This document shows, piece by piece, positions 27,271-39,700 of a stretch of DNA of 64,000 nt (within the stretch, counting starts at the first letter, position 1; each line of letters starts with the position of its first letter). The notes beneath the pieces were generated by a model, which searched no databases, was not told the origin of the DNA, and worked only from the letters and a program-made list of their open reading frames with translations. This DNA is from Phycisphaerales bacterium (GTDB taxonomy: Bacteria; Planctomycetota; Phycisphaerae; Phycisphaerales; UBA1924): the NCBI GenBank assembly GCA_020845755.1, contig JADLFE010000052.1:1-64000 (forward strand). Reading direction: 5' to 3'. Position numbers and translations under genes: made by a program.

Positions 27271-28083
27271 ATGAACTTCGAGCAGTTCTGGGTCGCGCTC
27301 GGGCTTGCGCTGACATTCTGCGTCGCGGTCATGGCCGCGCTCTGGGGATATGCAACCGCCAGGAGGGATGCGGGCATCGTCGATGTCGCATGGGCTGGGC
27401 TGCTGGGCGTACTGGCTATCGCCTATGCGTGGATGTCCGATGGGGTGTGCGAGCGCCGTGTGCTGGTTGGCGTTATGGGTGGACTCTGGGGACTTCGCCT
27501 CTCGCTGTACCTTCTGAGAGATCGCGTGCTCATGGCCACACACGAAGACGGGCGGTACCAGGAACTCCGTGCCGCGTGGGGTACGTCAGCAAACCAGAAG
27601 TTCTTCCTGTTCTTCCAGGCTCAGGGGGCGCTCGCGGCCGCGTTGTCGACCCCGTTCGCGATGGCGGCATTCAGCGACGCGCCGCTCCGGCCGATCGATT
27701 ATGCAGCGAGCACACTGTGGCTGTGCTCGCTGTTCGGCGAGGCGCTGGCGGACCGACAACTTGCGGACTGGAGACGAGATCCCGACACGCGCGGCCGCAC
27801 ATGTCGAGCCGGACTCTGGCGATATTCGCGACACCCAAACTACTTCTGCGAGTGGTTGATATGGTGCGCGTTCGCGATGATCGCAACGCCCGCTCCGTGG
27901 GGATGGCTCGCGTGGCTGGCGCCCGCGATCATGCTCTTCCTGATTCTCAAGGTCACGGGCATCCCGCCCACCGAGGCCCGTGCCATCCGGTCACGAGGCG
28001 ACGATTATCGTCGCTATCAGCAGTCCACAAGCGCGTTCGTTCCATGGCTCCCGAAGCACGAATCGCCGAGGTCCACACCATGA
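27271..28083 (+). CDS. DUF1295 family (steroid 5-alpha-reductase-like) membrane protein
   Basis: 270 residues, about seven hydrophobic segments. It has the DUF1295/isoprenylcysteine-methyltransferase-like hallmarks [30 protein letters not shown] and a C-terminal [17 protein letters not shown] followed by [13 protein letters not shown] and [17 protein letters not shown], the NADPH- or cofactor-binding end of 5-alpha-reductase-like proteins. It probably reduces or otherwise modifies a lipid in the membrane; the substrate is unknown. Its TGA overlaps the ATG of the second CFA-like methyltransferase (ATGA at 28080-28083), a strong sign the two act together. Confidence 0.85.
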   Translation: MNFEQFWVALGLALTFCVAVMAALWGYATARRDAGIVDVAWAGLLGVLAIAYAWMSDGVCERRVLVGVMGGLWGLRLSLYLLRDRVLMATHEDGRYQELRAAWGTSANQKFFLFFQAQGALAAALSTPFAMAAFSDAPLRPIDYAASTLWLCSLFGEALADRQLADWRRDPDTRGRTCRAGLWRYSRHPNYFCEWLIWCAFAMIATPAPWGWLAWLAPAIMLFLILKVTGIPPTEARAIRSRGDDYRRYQQSTSAFVPWLPKHESPRSTP

Positions 28084-29168
28084 GTCTTCCATCGCTTGGC
28101 ATGCAACTCCTGGACCACGGGCTTCTCCCGACCTTCATCACCCGCATCGGCGTCCGGCGATTGCTCGCTCAACGCCTGCGCGAAGAGTACTCCACCGCCG
28201 TGGAACCGATGCACGATCGCTTCCGCTCGCTGCTCGATCGCCTTCGCCAGAGCCCGATCGCGGCCCATACCCAGCAGGCAAACGAGCAGCACTACGAACT
28301 CCCAACCCGCTTCTTCCAGCTCTGTCTCGGCAAGCGGCTGAAGTACAGTTCGGGCTATTACGCACCGGGCGTAACGTCGCTCGACATGGCGGAAGAGGCC
28401 ATGCTCTCCCTCTACGCGGAGCGCGCCGGACTCTGCGACTCGCAGCGCATCCTCGACATGGGCTGCGGCTGGGGTTCTCTGTCGCTCTGGTTGTGCGAGC
28501 GCTTCCCGCGAGCGCAGATTCTCGCCGTCTCCAACTCCGCCACGCAACGGGAGTACATCGAAGGCGTCGCACGCGATCGAGGCTTTTCGAATCTCCGCGT
28601 GGTCACCCGGGATATCGGCACGTTCGAACCGGACGGGCCCTTTGACCGCATCATCTCCGTGGAGATGCTGGAGCACTTGCGAAACTACCGGAAACTCTTC
28701 GCCCGTGTCGCTTCCTGGCTCGCGCCCAACGGGCGGTTCTTCGTTCACATCTTCACGCACCGCGAGGCGGCGTACCCCTTCGAAACTACAGGCAATGACG
28801 ATTGGATGGGACGCCACTTCTTCACGGGTGGCATCATGCCCTCCGACCATCTCCTCCTGTATTTCCAGGACCACCTGCGATTGCTCGACCACTGGCGCAT
28901 CGACGGTACACACTACGGACAGACATCGGAGGCCTGGCTCGCGAATCTGGATCGCAATCGCGATCGTGTGATACCGATTCTCGCCGAGTCATACGGGCCC
29001 GAGAACGCCGTTCGCTGGCTCCATCGGTGGCGAACGTTCTTCATCGCCTGTGCTGAACTGTGGAACTACGCCGACGGGCGCGAGTGGATGGTGTCTCACT
29101 ACCTCTTCGAGAAGAGGAGCGCGACCATCGACCCCGGCGTCTGCGCCGACCGATCCAAGGAGGCCTGA
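28080..29168 (+). CDS. CFA-synthase-like SAM methyltransferase (copy 2)
   Basis: 362 residues from the ATG at 28080, overlapping the DUF1295 stop. It lacks much of the N-terminal lipid-binding domain of copy 1 and goes early into [20 protein letters not shown] and [10 protein letters not shown]. The SAM motif I is [15 protein letters not shown], followed by [33 protein letters not shown] and [16 protein letters not shown]. The divergent helices and coupled DUF1295 partner suggest a methyltransferase with a different outcome from copy 1. A methyl-branched or furan-type acyl chain is possible, since CFA-like methyltransferases with redox partners make such products in other bacteria. That product is inference. 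Confidence 0.85.
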   Translation: MSLPSLGMQLLDHGLLPTFITRIGVRRLLAQRLREEYSTAVEPMHDRFRSLLDRLRQSPIAAHTQQANEQHYELPTRFFQLCLGKRLKYSSGYYAPGVTSLDMAEEAMLSLYAERAGLCDSQRILDMGCGWGSLSLWLCERFPRAQILAVSNSATQREYIEGVARDRGFSNLRVVTRDIGTFEPDGPFDRIISVEMLEHLRNYRKLFARVASWLAPNGRFFVHIFTHREAAYPFETTGNDDWMGRHFFTGGIMPSDHLLLYFQDHLRLLDHWRIDGTHYGQTSEAWLANLDRNRDRVIPILAESYGPENAVRWLHRWRTFFIACAELWNYADGREWMVSHYLFEKRSATIDPGVCADRSKEA

Positions 29169-29556
29169 TTGTGTGGCGCGTGCGACTCGCCCGCGGCCAC
29201 GCGCGCCGAACAGGAATGGGGGTTGCAGCCGCTCGTGAACTTATCCACCGCCGCGCTTCCCATGTTTCTCAGTCCACGATCGTCGCCGCTGCACCGTCGC
29301 CCGATGAGTGCAGTCCAAGGAACGGAATCTCGATCTGGGCTCGCTCGGTTCCGGGCACGGGTGCGACGGCTGATCCGCAAGATCGGGCGATTGTGATTGA
29401 CTCCGCCGACCTCGAAACAGGCGATGACATCATCCACGACCTGAGTCTCGATCACGCGAGATGATCATCACCTCCGTGGTCCGACATGCACTTCTTGATG
29501 CCAACCGTGTCTCGCCGCGGAGATCGCACTGCATCGGAGATGCCTCGACATCGCGT
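29169..29556. other. Intergenic region between convergent genes, nothing recognised
   Basis: The second methyltransferase (plus) and the GH106-type gene (minus) converge here. Overlapping short frames on both strands give no family resemblance. A weak inverted sequence (GTGGC...GCCAC near 29172-29200) follows the methyltransferase stop, but it lacks a T-tract and I do not call a terminator. Confidence 0.4.
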
Positions 29557-32500
29557 TCAGTCCGACGAGTGCTCAAGCAGCCGCACCGGGCCGAGCAGGC
29601 CGGACGGGAGCAACGACGATTCCGCGCTGTACGGATCAGCCGTGCTGAACGTGTATCGCCCGGCCTTGATCGTCTTCCCACCAAGGAACCCCGGCGGGCA
29701 CTCAACGGTGCGAGCGGTCGCATCACCAGGCTGCTTATCGCCGACCATTCGATTGGTCCATCGATTGACAACCTCGATCTCGAGTTGGTTCTCCCCCGCT
29801 TTGACGGCTCCCGTGACCTCAACCCGCCACGGCGCGCACCACACCACACCGAGGTCCTTGCCGTTCAGCCGTACCCGCGCCATGTCGTGAATCACGCCGA
29901 GGTCCAGATACATCCGGCCCTTGCCTTCTCGGTCAAGCACAAACGCCTTCCGGTAGGTGGCGATACCGGAATAGTACTTGATGCCTGATTCCTCCCGCGA
30001 CGTCCAGTCCTGCAGCGTGTCAAACGTGACGCGTTCCGGACCGCCCCATTTCGGATCGAACTCAACCTGCCACGTGCCCACCAACTCCTGCGCCGCCTTC
30101 AGCGCCGGAAAGTTTCTCGCCGTGCTCGACGATGGGCCTTGCTCATTCCCTTCAAACACGACAAAGAAACTCTGATGCGCCTCGAACTCCATCGGAATTG
30201 ATGTCGTTGATTCCGCCCGCTCGAACCGCCGCAGCGCTCGCGTCTCTCCCGTCACCGGATCCCACAACCGCGGCACGCCCCGCACAACCCGGAATCGGCA
30301 ATCCGCCTTGATCGCACCGCCCGTCCGGTTCGCCACGAAGTAGATATCCCGATTCTCGGTGCGCCGGTGCACGTAACGCACGGGCCCGGTCGCCGCAAAG
30401 TCCTCCGACACGCCCATGCTCGCCAGCACCCGAGATGTGAGGCCATACGTCGGGTAGAGCGTGGGCATGACTTGGCTCTCTCCGCCGCGATTCCATGGTG
30501 ACATGGCATACGCGCCCAAAGAAATCGCCTGCTTCCATTCCCCCGCACTCGTCGCGACTTTCTCCCAATTCGCTTCAACACTCCGCGCCGACGCCCACGT
30601 GCCGTCTGTCCTCACCACTTCGCCGCTCCCGTCCTTGTACTTCAGATCAACGACGCCGATCCACCCGGCCGGATTCGGTGCGTCGCCGATGTTTGCCACG
30701 GCCACCGCAATGACGTTCTCCCCCGCCCGCAGCAATGACGTCATCGGCGTTGTCACCGTCACATGGAAATCGCCGCCTTCACTCACCCGTGTCCCGTTCA
30801 CCCAGAGCGTGAACTCGTTGTCTGCGCACACGGCAGCGACGGCCGATTCCAGCACCCTCTGCTCGTCCACGCGAACAACCCGCCGGAAATACCTCGTGCC
30901 AACCGGTGCACTGCGAGCAGGATTTCCCTCCGGGTACCAGATCCACTGACTCCCCGTTATCGAACTGCGCTGAGCGCTCGGCGCCGCCCCCGATACTTCG
31001 CCGCCCCAGTAGACAACGCCCTTGCCATACCGGCGCTTCGTCATCGTCGCCGGTGCGTCCAGACTCCCCCAAAGTTCCCTTGCAATCCCCTGAACTTCGC
31101 GGTCGCACGCGGGATACCCAGTCAGGCTCGGCGATTTCACCGGCGGCGTGCCGACCACCGTCGCTCCCTCCCTCACCAAGTCCCCGATCTTCGCGAGCAG
31201 GCCCGGCGTCATCGTCTCGACCCGCGGCAGCACCATCATCCGATACGAACTTCCACCCGGGAACATGATCAGCCCGTCATTCACCACGCCACGATCGATG
31301 AGCATTCTCGGCGAGCATCCGTCGAAGCCGTAGCCCTTCTTGTCCGCCAACGGACCGCTCCCCTCCAACGCACTGGGCGGCGGCTGAAAGACATGGGGCG
31401 CTCCCTCGGGCGTGAGATACAGCACATCGGAAACCGCCACCCCCTGCCGGAGCAGTTCAGAACAGCGCGAGACATACCGGTGATACGCCGAAACCATCGG
31501 CCACCACGTCTGATTCCGATGCCAATGGACGCCGTATGGTCCCATGGTCATGCCGGGCTTGTACGCATCGCCCAGCGCCTGGTGCGCCCAGGTGTGAAAT
31601 ACAAAGCGATTGATCCCCGCACAGAATGCCCAGTCGCCGCGCCCTTTGAGAGACCACGGATACGCGTCCAGCCCGCCACCCGTGAATGACTCGGCGGAAA
31701 CCACCGGCCGTCCCATCACATGCGCGATCGAACTGGCCTCAAAGCAGGAATAACTCGTGTCAAACCCGCCGGCATCCCAGAACTCCGCCATCGGAACGTC
31801 CGCCACCGCGCCCAGATCAAGATCGCCCGCAGGATTCATGTCATACGGCTCGATCGAAAGCGCCAGGCCCCGTTCATGCCCGTACTTCTTCACCACCGCC
31901 GCGTGGTTCTCCAACACCAGTTCCTGGCACGTCAGACGCAGATCCCACAGGAATCGCTCCGACTGCTCAACGCTCTCGACCGCCCGCCCGCTGTACGCCA
32001 AGAGCCAACCACGCGCGTCATACCCACGCCGCTTCTTGAACTCATCCAGCAGCGTTGGCGTCCAGTTCTGTGCGCCGGACTCCCAACTGTCCATGTGCAA
32101 CGTCGTCAGCCCGTGCTCCCCTGCTCGCACGCCGATCCGCTTCAGCAGCACGCCAATGAACTGGTCGAGGTGCTCACGCGTCGCCCTCGCATCCAGTTTG
32201 TCACATTCCAGCCCCGCCGCGGCCTCGGGCGCTGGCCGAGTGTTCGCCCCCGTCACCCGCTCCCCCATCCGCACAATCGTCCAATCCCCGCCCGGCACAT
32301 CCCACTCGAGCGTCCCGTCGGGCCTGAGGTGATTGGTCAGATCCACGATGTCGTGCGATGCGATAACACCCGCCGAGCCCGGCTCTGTGTACCGAGCCAA
32401 CGCCGGCAGATAGGCCTTCACATTGGGCGCGCTTGAGATTGGATCCCTCACATAGAGCGCCTTCTCATCGATGTCGCCAATGATCGGTGCGCGCTTTGGA

Positions 32501-33069
32501 AACGCCAAGGTCACGACATCGACGTAGTACGGACTCGGCATGTTGTGGTAAGGCGTCGATCGCTGCGCCGGCACCGGCAGAACCGCCGAGTACCTCTGCG
32601 GCCCTTTGACGTCAACCGTACTGGAAACCAAGTGCCGCATCGATCGCTCGGGCTTGACCCACGGCCCGCCGCTCCCGCACCAACCCGGCCCGATCCCCAG
32701 CGTGATGTCGATGCCCAGACGTTCCGCATCTCGGACGGTCTGCACAAACAACCCCTGCCACGCCTCGGTCATCCACCGCACCGGACCCTTGGGGATGCCG
32801 ACATCCACCTCAAGAAACACCAGGTTTCCCAGGCCCGCAGCCTTCATCGATTCCAGATCTGCGGCCATCTCCTTGCCGTTCAGGTTCCCGTCCATGAAGT
32901 ACCAGTAAACCCCGGGCCGCGCCGAGTCCGGCGGATTCACGAAGTTCGCTTCCAGGTCATCGCTCCCCGCCGGCGACGCCACTTGGGCATACGCGTGCTG
33001 CAGAATCACGCCGTGAGCCACCGCGGCAACCGCGGCAGCAAGACAAGTGGAGATGAGCGTGCTTTTCAC
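29557..33069 (-). CDS. Secreted GH106-type (alpha-L-rhamnosidase-like) glycoside hydrolase
   Basis: About 1,170 residues. The GTG at 33069 is chosen because AGAGGAG lies 8 bases upstream and an export segment follows at once (STLISTCLAAAVAAVAHGVI). The catalytic barrel begins with PPDSARPGVYWYFMDGNLNGKEMAADLESMKAAGLG and contains LTTLHMDSWESGAQNWTP, GRPVVSAESFTGGG and RFVFHTWAHQ, as in large GH106 alpha-L-rhamnosidases. Beta-sandwich domains follow, one with a lectin-like pattern (WYPEGNPARSAPVGTRYFRR) and a C-terminal jelly-roll with LNGKDLGVVWCAPW. It should remove rhamnose or a similar sugar from complex plant or algal polysaccharides outside the cytoplasm. GH2-like C-terminal folds are also part of this family. 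Confidence 0.8.
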   Translation of the reverse strand: MKSTLISTCLAAAVAAVAHGVILQHAYAQVASPAGSDDLEANFVNPPDSARPGVYWYFMDGNLNGKEMAADLESMKAAGLGNLVFLEVDVGIPKGPVRWMTEAWQGLFVQTVRDAERLGIDITLGIGPGWCGSGGPWVKPERSMRHLVSSTVDVKGPQRYSAVLPVPAQRSTPYHNMPSPYYVDVVTLAFPKRAPIIGDIDEKALYVRDPISSAPNVKAYLPALARYTEPGSAGVIASHDIVDLTNHLRPDGTLEWDVPGGDWTIVRMGERVTGANTRPAPEAAAGLECDKLDARATREHLDQFIGVLLKRIGVRAGEHGLTTLHMDSWESGAQNWTPTLLDEFKKRRGYDARGWLLAYSGRAVESVEQSERFLWDLRLTCQELVLENHAAVVKKYGHERGLALSIEPYDMNPAGDLDLGAVADVPMAEFWDAGGFDTSYSCFEASSIAHVMGRPVVSAESFTGGGLDAYPWSLKGRGDWAFCAGINRFVFHTWAHQALGDAYKPGMTMGPYGVHWHRNQTWWPMVSAYHRYVSRCSELLRQGVAVSDVLYLTPEGAPHVFQPPPSALEGSGPLADKKGYGFDGCSPRMLIDRGVVNDGLIMFPGGSSYRMMVLPRVETMTPGLLAKIGDLVREGATVVGTPPVKSPSLTGYPACDREVQGIARELWGSLDAPATMTKRRYGKGVVYWGGEVSGAAPSAQRSSITGSQWIWYPEGNPARSAPVGTRYFRRVVRVDEQRVLESAVAAVCADNEFTLWVNGTRVSEGGDFHVTVTTPMTSLLRAGENVIAVAVANIGDAPNPAGWIGVVDLKYKDGSGEVVRTDGTWASARSVEANWEKVATSAGEWKQAISLGAYAMSPWNRGGESQVMPTLYPTYGLTSRVLASMGVSEDFAATGPVRYVHRRTENRDIYFVANRTGGAIKADCRFRVVRGVPRLWDPVTGETRALRRFERAESTTSIPMEFEAHQSFFVVFEGNEQGPSSSTARNFPALKAAQELVGTWQVEFDPKWGGPERVTFDTLQDWTSREESGIKYYSGIATYRKAFVLDREGKGRMYLDLGVIHDMARVRLNGKDLGVVWCAPWRVEVTGAVKAGENQLEIEVVNRWTNRMVGDKQPGDATARTVECPPGFLGGKTIKAGRYTFSTADPYSAESSLLPSGLLGPVRLLEHSSD

Positions 33070-33775
33070 TTCACCAACTCCTCTGGGGTTCGCACGGACA
33101 CAGGTTCCACCGCCATGCAGCGATCGCCTATGCACATCGACCGCTCATGCACGCGCGTGAATTACACACCGTCCCGAACCGGGACGTGTCGCCACGCCAC
33201 GAACACGAGTTTACCAACTTGAGTTACCCGAGCCCGTCGCGCATGCAGGAACGAGCCTGTGCCCTCCAACTAACCGCTCCGTCGTGTCCCATGAGACGGA
33301 ATCGCTCGCTGCACCATTGGCACGCCGTCTGAAACCCTCGCAGAGATCATGCTCTCATATCAGGTGCGACATACTGCCGGGCGACCGTCGATCGCTGACG
33401 ACCAGCGACCCGATGACGTTCCCCCGCCGCACTCTCTTTGCCGTTCTCACCCCGCGAGGAGATATCGAACTTCTTGATCGGCGCCACGATGACAACGCAC
33501 CTGTCCACCCAAGGAGAGACGTTGGTTCGATCGCCTGAGAGATAACCCCGACGATCAGACGACACCTATCGGACCATTGGGCTCTGACCACCTCCCGGCG
33601 TGAGGTCATCCAACTCCAGCGGCTCAAGGCGGACTATAGAGGACATTTCTGTGTCTTTATATCCTGACTTATCCCCACCCATTTCGGCATGGTTTCCATT
33701 ACAATGCATGCTCCTCTGATCAATTTCGGGTTCCAGTGACGCCTGTGGCTGAGCACACATGCGGAGGTTGACGCT
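33070..33775. other. 0.7 kb divergent intergenic region
   Basis: The region lies between the minus-strand GH106-type gene and the plus-strand giant beta-helix gene. No frame shows family features. The last ~130 bp (from about 33645) are clearly less GC-rich than the surroundings and include CATTACAATGCATG around 33700, a possible promoter area for the giant gene, but I could not fit a convincing two-box promoter. GGAGG at ~33763 serves as ribosome binding site for the ATG at 33776. Confidence 0.4.
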
Positions 33776-36700
33776 ATGCCCTGTTCTGATTTCGGTACTT
33801 CGAACATCGCTGGTTCGGCTCGCTCATGGGCTCGTCAACGCTCCGACGCGCACGCAAGGGCACTCCGGCAGCGCTCGGGACTTGCTCCCACACGCGCGTG
33901 GCCGGGCATCGAATCACTGGAATCCCGCCATCTGCTGGCGACGTTCCAGGTACTCAATGCGAACGACTCTGGTGCCGGTTCACTTCGCAATGCGATCCTG
34001 GACGCCAACACCCTGCCCGGGGCGGATGTGATTACCTTCGAGCCCGGCGCCCGCGGGACCATCTCGCTCGCAGGGTCCGAACTCATCCTGGCTGAATCAG
34101 TCACGATTACCGGCCCGGGCGCGAGCGAACTGCAAGTCAGCGGCAGCAACGCCCTCCGCGTGTTCCACGTCGCGCCGGGCGCTGTTGTCTCCATCAGCGG
34201 CCTCACCATCAGGAACGGCTACAACCTCGATACCGGAGGCGGTATCTTCAACGAAGGCACGCTCGCCATTGGCAACTGCACGATCTCCGGAAACTGGGCC
34301 CAGAACGGCGGCGGCGTCCAGAACAACGGCACGCTCTCCATCTCTAATTCCGACATCTCGGGCAACACCACCCAGTACGCCGGTGGCGGGCTGAGAAACA
34401 GCGGAACGGCCGCCATTACCGGCTCGTCCATTACGGGCAACTCGGCGCAGGACATCTCCTACAGCAGCGGCGGCGGCATCGACAACACCGGCACGCTCAC
34501 GATCACCAATTCCACCATCTCCGGCAACTCTTCGATCGAGAACGGCGGCGGTATCAACGCGTCGGGCGGCTCGCTCACCATCTCCGGCTCCACCATCTCC
34601 GGCAATTCGGCGTGGTACGGCGGTGGCATCTTCTCCAGCCGCTCGCTCACCATCACCAACTCCACCATCTCCGGCAACACGTCCCAGCCAGGCGGCCAGG
34701 GCGGCGGTCTGTTCACCAACACCCTCCAGCCGGTGACCATCCGCAACAGCACCATCGCAGCCAATCTCGGGAACGGCGGCATCCACATCACCGATGGCTC
34801 CCCCGTGATGGTCAGTTGCATCGTCGCCGGGAACACCGGCGGCGACATCCTGGGGGGTCCCGTCGGAGGGGGCTCCACCAACAACCTGGTGCAGGACGCG
34901 GCGCACGCGGGCGGCCTGACCAACAGCGTCAATGCCAACCTCGTGGGCGTCGATCCGCTCCTTTCGCCCCTGTCAGACAACGGTGGGCGGACCAAAACTA
35001 TGCCCCTGCAGGCCGCCAGCCCGGCCCTGGGCGCGGGGCTCAACCCCGACAGCCTGACCACGGACCAGCGCGGCGGAGTCTTCGGGCGCGGCACCAGCGT
35101 TGACATCGGCGCCTACCAGCGTCAGGCGCTGGCGCTAGTCGTGGACACGCCCTCGGACGTGGTTGACGCCGACACCTCCGCGGGGAATCTCTCCCTGCGC
35201 GAGGCAATCGACTTCTGCAACGCCAACCCGCTCGCGGACGCGATCACGTTCGCGACGGTGATGGTCTGGCAGACGATCACGCTCGGCGGAACCGAACTGC
35301 TGGTCTTCGGCGAACTAACCATCACGGGCCCGGCCTACAACGCGCTCAGCATCAGCGGAAACAACGCCACGCGCGTCTTCGAGATCGCGTCGAACGCGAA
35401 CGTTTCGATCCGTGAACTGACGATCAAGGACGGCAACGCCACGAGCTACGCCGGCGGAGTGCTCGTCAACACCAACGCCACCCTCAACATCTCCGACACG
35501 GTCATTACGGGAAGTACTTCACAGGACGGCGCCGGTGGCATCCACAACGAAGGCACGCTCACGATTCTCAACTCCACCGTGTCCGGGAATACAGCACAGA
35601 CCTCTCACGGCGGTGGCATCAACAACAACGGCACGCTCACCATCACCAACTCCTCCATCTCGAACAACACAGCCCAAAATTCCTACAGCGGCGGCGGCGT
35701 CAACAACTTCGGCACGCTCACCATCACCGGCTCCACCATCAGCAGCAATGCGGCGCTCTACGGCGCTGGCGTCAACAACAGCGGCGGCACGTTCACCATC
35801 ACCAGCACCACCATCAATTCGAATTCGGCCGCGGGCGGTTCCGGCGGCGGAGTCCACAACTACTTCGGAAACGCCACGGGAACGATCACAAACTGCGTCA
35901 TCTCGAACAACACCGCCACGAGCGGCGCTGGCGTGGCCAATAGCAGCAGCACGCTCATCATTTCGGGCTCAACGATCTCGGGAAATGCCGCGGCCGCCGA
36001 GGGCGGCGGGATCTACAACGACGCTTCGCTCACCATCACCAACACCTCGATCTCCGGGAATACGGCGATCAACTCGGGCGGCGGCGTCTACAACCCCTCC
36101 GGCACTCTGAGCGTCTCCAACTCCACCATCTCCGGGAATTTGGCGAACACCCAGGGTGCCGGGATCGGAATCCTCTCCGGATCGGCCGACATCATCAACT
36201 CGACCATCTCCGGCAACACCGCGGGTAACCAGGGCGGCGGTGTGTACGTGTCCAACGCAAGCGCGATCATTCGCAATAGCACCATCGCCGCCAACCTCGG
36301 GGCCGGCGGCATCCATATCGATCAAGCCTTCCCCTTGTTGATCAGTTGCATCATCGCCGGGAACACCGGCGGCGACATCGACAACGGCACGCTGGCCTTG
36401 GGCTCCATCAACAACCTGATTCAAGACGCCGCGCACGCCGGCGGCCTTTCCAACAACGTCGATGGAAACCTCGTCGGAGTTGACCCGCTTCTTGCGGCGC
36501 TGGCCGACTACGGCGGGTCGACCAAGACCATGGCCCTCGCCAGCGGCAGCCCCGCCCTCGCCAAAGGCCTCAACCCCGCCAACCTCACCACCGACCAGCG
36601 CGGCGGACCGTTCGCACGCGGCACGAGCGTCGACATCGGCGCGTATCAGCGCCAGTCCTTCGCGTTCGTGGTGGACACCGCCGTTGATGAGAGCGACGGC

Positions 36701-39700
36701 GAGTACGGCGCGGGCGACCTTTCGCTCCGCGAGGCGATCGACGCGGCCGGGCCCAACCCCGGCAACGACACGATTACCTTCGCGACGGCGCTGAACAGCC
36801 AGACCATCACGCTGGGGGGATCCGAGTTGCTGGTGAAAGGAGACGTCACGATCACCGGCCCGGGCGCGAGCCTCCTGAGCATCAGCGGGAACAACGCCTC
36901 GCGCGTCTTCCAAATCGCGGGCGGCGCGAACGTCGCGATCAGCGGCTTGACCATCACCACGGGCAAAGACGGAGTCTATGGCGGCGCCGGCATCTACAAT
37001 AACGGCACACTCACCATCACCAACGCCGTCATCTCGGGGAATAACTCGTTGCACAGGAACGGCGCCGGTTTGTACAACGGCGGCGTGCTTTCGATCACGG
37101 CATCCACCATCTCGGGCAACACCTGCTCGTCCGCGGGCGCTGGTATCTTTTCCGAAGGCACGCTCACGATTGCCAACTGCACCATCTCCGATAATTACGC
37201 CGAGTTGGGCGGCGGCGGCGTGTTCACCACTGGCGGCGTGCTCACGATCACCAATTCCACCATCTCGAACAACGTCAGCAAGTTCACCGGCGCCGGCGGC
37301 GTGCACACCTTCAGCGGCACGAACACGATCGTCAACTCCACCATCTCGGGCAATACGGGAACCGGCGCCGTGACGGCCTACGGCGCATCCACCTTCGCCA
37401 TTCGAAACAGTACCATCGCCGCCAATCTCGGGAACGGCGGCCTGTACATCACCAACGGTGCGGCGCCGGTACTCGTCAGTTGCATCGTCGCGGGCAACGC
37501 CGGGGGCGACATCCTGAATGGCGCGCTGGGAGCCGGCTCCACCAACAACCTGATTCAGGACGCCGCCCACGCCGGCGGCCTCAGCAACGGCGTGAACGCC
37601 AACCTTGTCGGCGTCGACCCGCTCCTCTCGCCCTTGGCCGACAACGGTGGATCGACCAAGACCATGGCCCTGGCCAGCGGCAGCCCCGCGATCGCCAAAG
37701 GGCTCAACCCCGCCAACCTCACCACCGACCAGCGACGCGGGCTGTTCGCACGCGGCACCAGCGTCGATATCGGCGCCTTCCAGCGCCAGACCTTCGCCTT
37801 GGTCGTGAACACCCTGGTCGACGAGAGCGATGGGAACTTCGGCGCCGGCGACCTCTCCCTCCGTGAAGCGATCGAGGCCGCGGGCCCCAACCCCGGCAAC
37901 GACACGATCACGTTCGCGGCGGCGCTGAACGGCCAGACGATCACGCTCGCAGGGACCGAACTGCTGGTCAAGGGCGACGTGACGATCACCGGCCCGGGCG
38001 CAAGCCTCCTGAGCATCAGCGGCAACAACGCCTCGAGCGTCTTCGAGATCGCGTCGGGAGCGAACGTTACGATCAGCGCACTGACCATCAAGAACGGCTA
38101 TGCCGCAGGCATCGGCGGCGGCGGGATATACAACAATGGGGGCACGCTCTCAATCTCCAACTCCTTTATCTCGGGCTCAACGGGATACTTGGGCGGCGCC
38201 CTATACAACACCGGCACGCTCACCATCTCCAACTCCACCATCTCCGGCAACTCCGCGGCATACGGCGGCGGCCTGTACGCGTACCAGGGCGCGGTGACCA
38301 TCGCCAACTCCACCATCTCGGGCAATTCGGCGCTGGGGGGTGGCGGCGTCAAGAACCGCAGCACGCTCACCATTTCCAACTCCACACTCTCGGACAACTC
38401 GGCCAACGTGGGCGGCGGTCTGGACAACGAAACGACCAACCTCATCCTCGTCACGATCACCAACTGCACCATCTCGGCCAATACGGGATCGTTGAGCGGA
38501 GGAGGATTCCACGGCCTTGGCGGGGCACCCACCCTCCGCAACACCACCATCGCTGCCAATCTCGGGAAGGGCGGCATCTACATTGACGCCGGCGCACCGA
38601 TACTCGTCAGTTGCATCGTCGCGGGCAACGCCAGCGGCGACATCCTGAAAGGCGCGCTCGGCGCGGGCTCCACCAACAACCTCATCCAGGACGCCGCACA
38701 CGCTGGCGGCCTCACCAACAACGTCAACGGAAACCTCGTCGGCGTCGACCCGATGCTTTCGTCCCTGAGCAACTACGGCGGGCCCTCCAAGACCATGGCG
38801 CTCCAGGTTGGCAGCCCGGCGATTAACAAGGGCCTCAACCCCGCCAACCTCACAACCGATCAGCGCGGCTCCGGCTTTGCCCGACTCCTCGGCACCGCCA
38901 TCGACATCGGCGCCATCGAGTTCAGCGCGATTCCCACGCTCGCCTCCCTGAGCGTGTCCGCCAACTCCGTCGTGCGCGGCCAGAACGTCACCCTCACCGC
39001 CAGCGGCGCCGCCGACCTCGACGGCACCATCTCGCGCGTTGACTTCTACCGCGACGCCAACAACAACGGCGTCGCCGATGCCTCCGAACTCATCGGCAGC
39101 GATTCCAACCCCGCCGGCGGATACACGCTTGCGTACAACACCATCGGGCTCCCGCTCGGAAGCACGATGTTCCTCGCGCGAGCCGTCGACAACGACACCC
39201 TCGTGAGCGCCCCCAAATCCTCCTCAGCCACCATCACCAACGCCGTTCCCACCATCGCCAGCCTCACGACCTCGGCGGCGGTGTTCGTGGTGGGCCAAGG
39301 CGTCACACTCACCGCCAATAGTGCGGCCGACGCCGACGGAACGATCGCGAGGGTGGACTTCTACCGCGATGCAAACGCCAACGGCGTTGCCGACTCGGGC
39401 GAGCTGGTGGGCAGCGACAGTAACCCGGCGGGCGGATACACCTACTCGCTGACGTCGACACAGTCGGGCGTCGTGCCCGTCGGAAGCGTCAAGTTCCTCG
39501 CCATCGCAACCGACAACAACGGCGCGGCCTCAGCACCCCGCCAGGGCTCGGCCACGGCGCAGTCACCCGCCGATCACTTCATCGAGGTCTACACCGCCGC
39601 GCCGAAGGCCGCCGACGGCCTGGTTGACGGCGACTGGATCGCCGACAGCCTCAAGTCAACCGTCTCCAACGTCGCAACCTCCGACGCCTACTGGGGCGCG

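Noticed and set aside
29169-29210. Rho-independent terminator after the second methyltransferase
   Set aside because: The inverted sequence is imperfect and lacks a T-tract.
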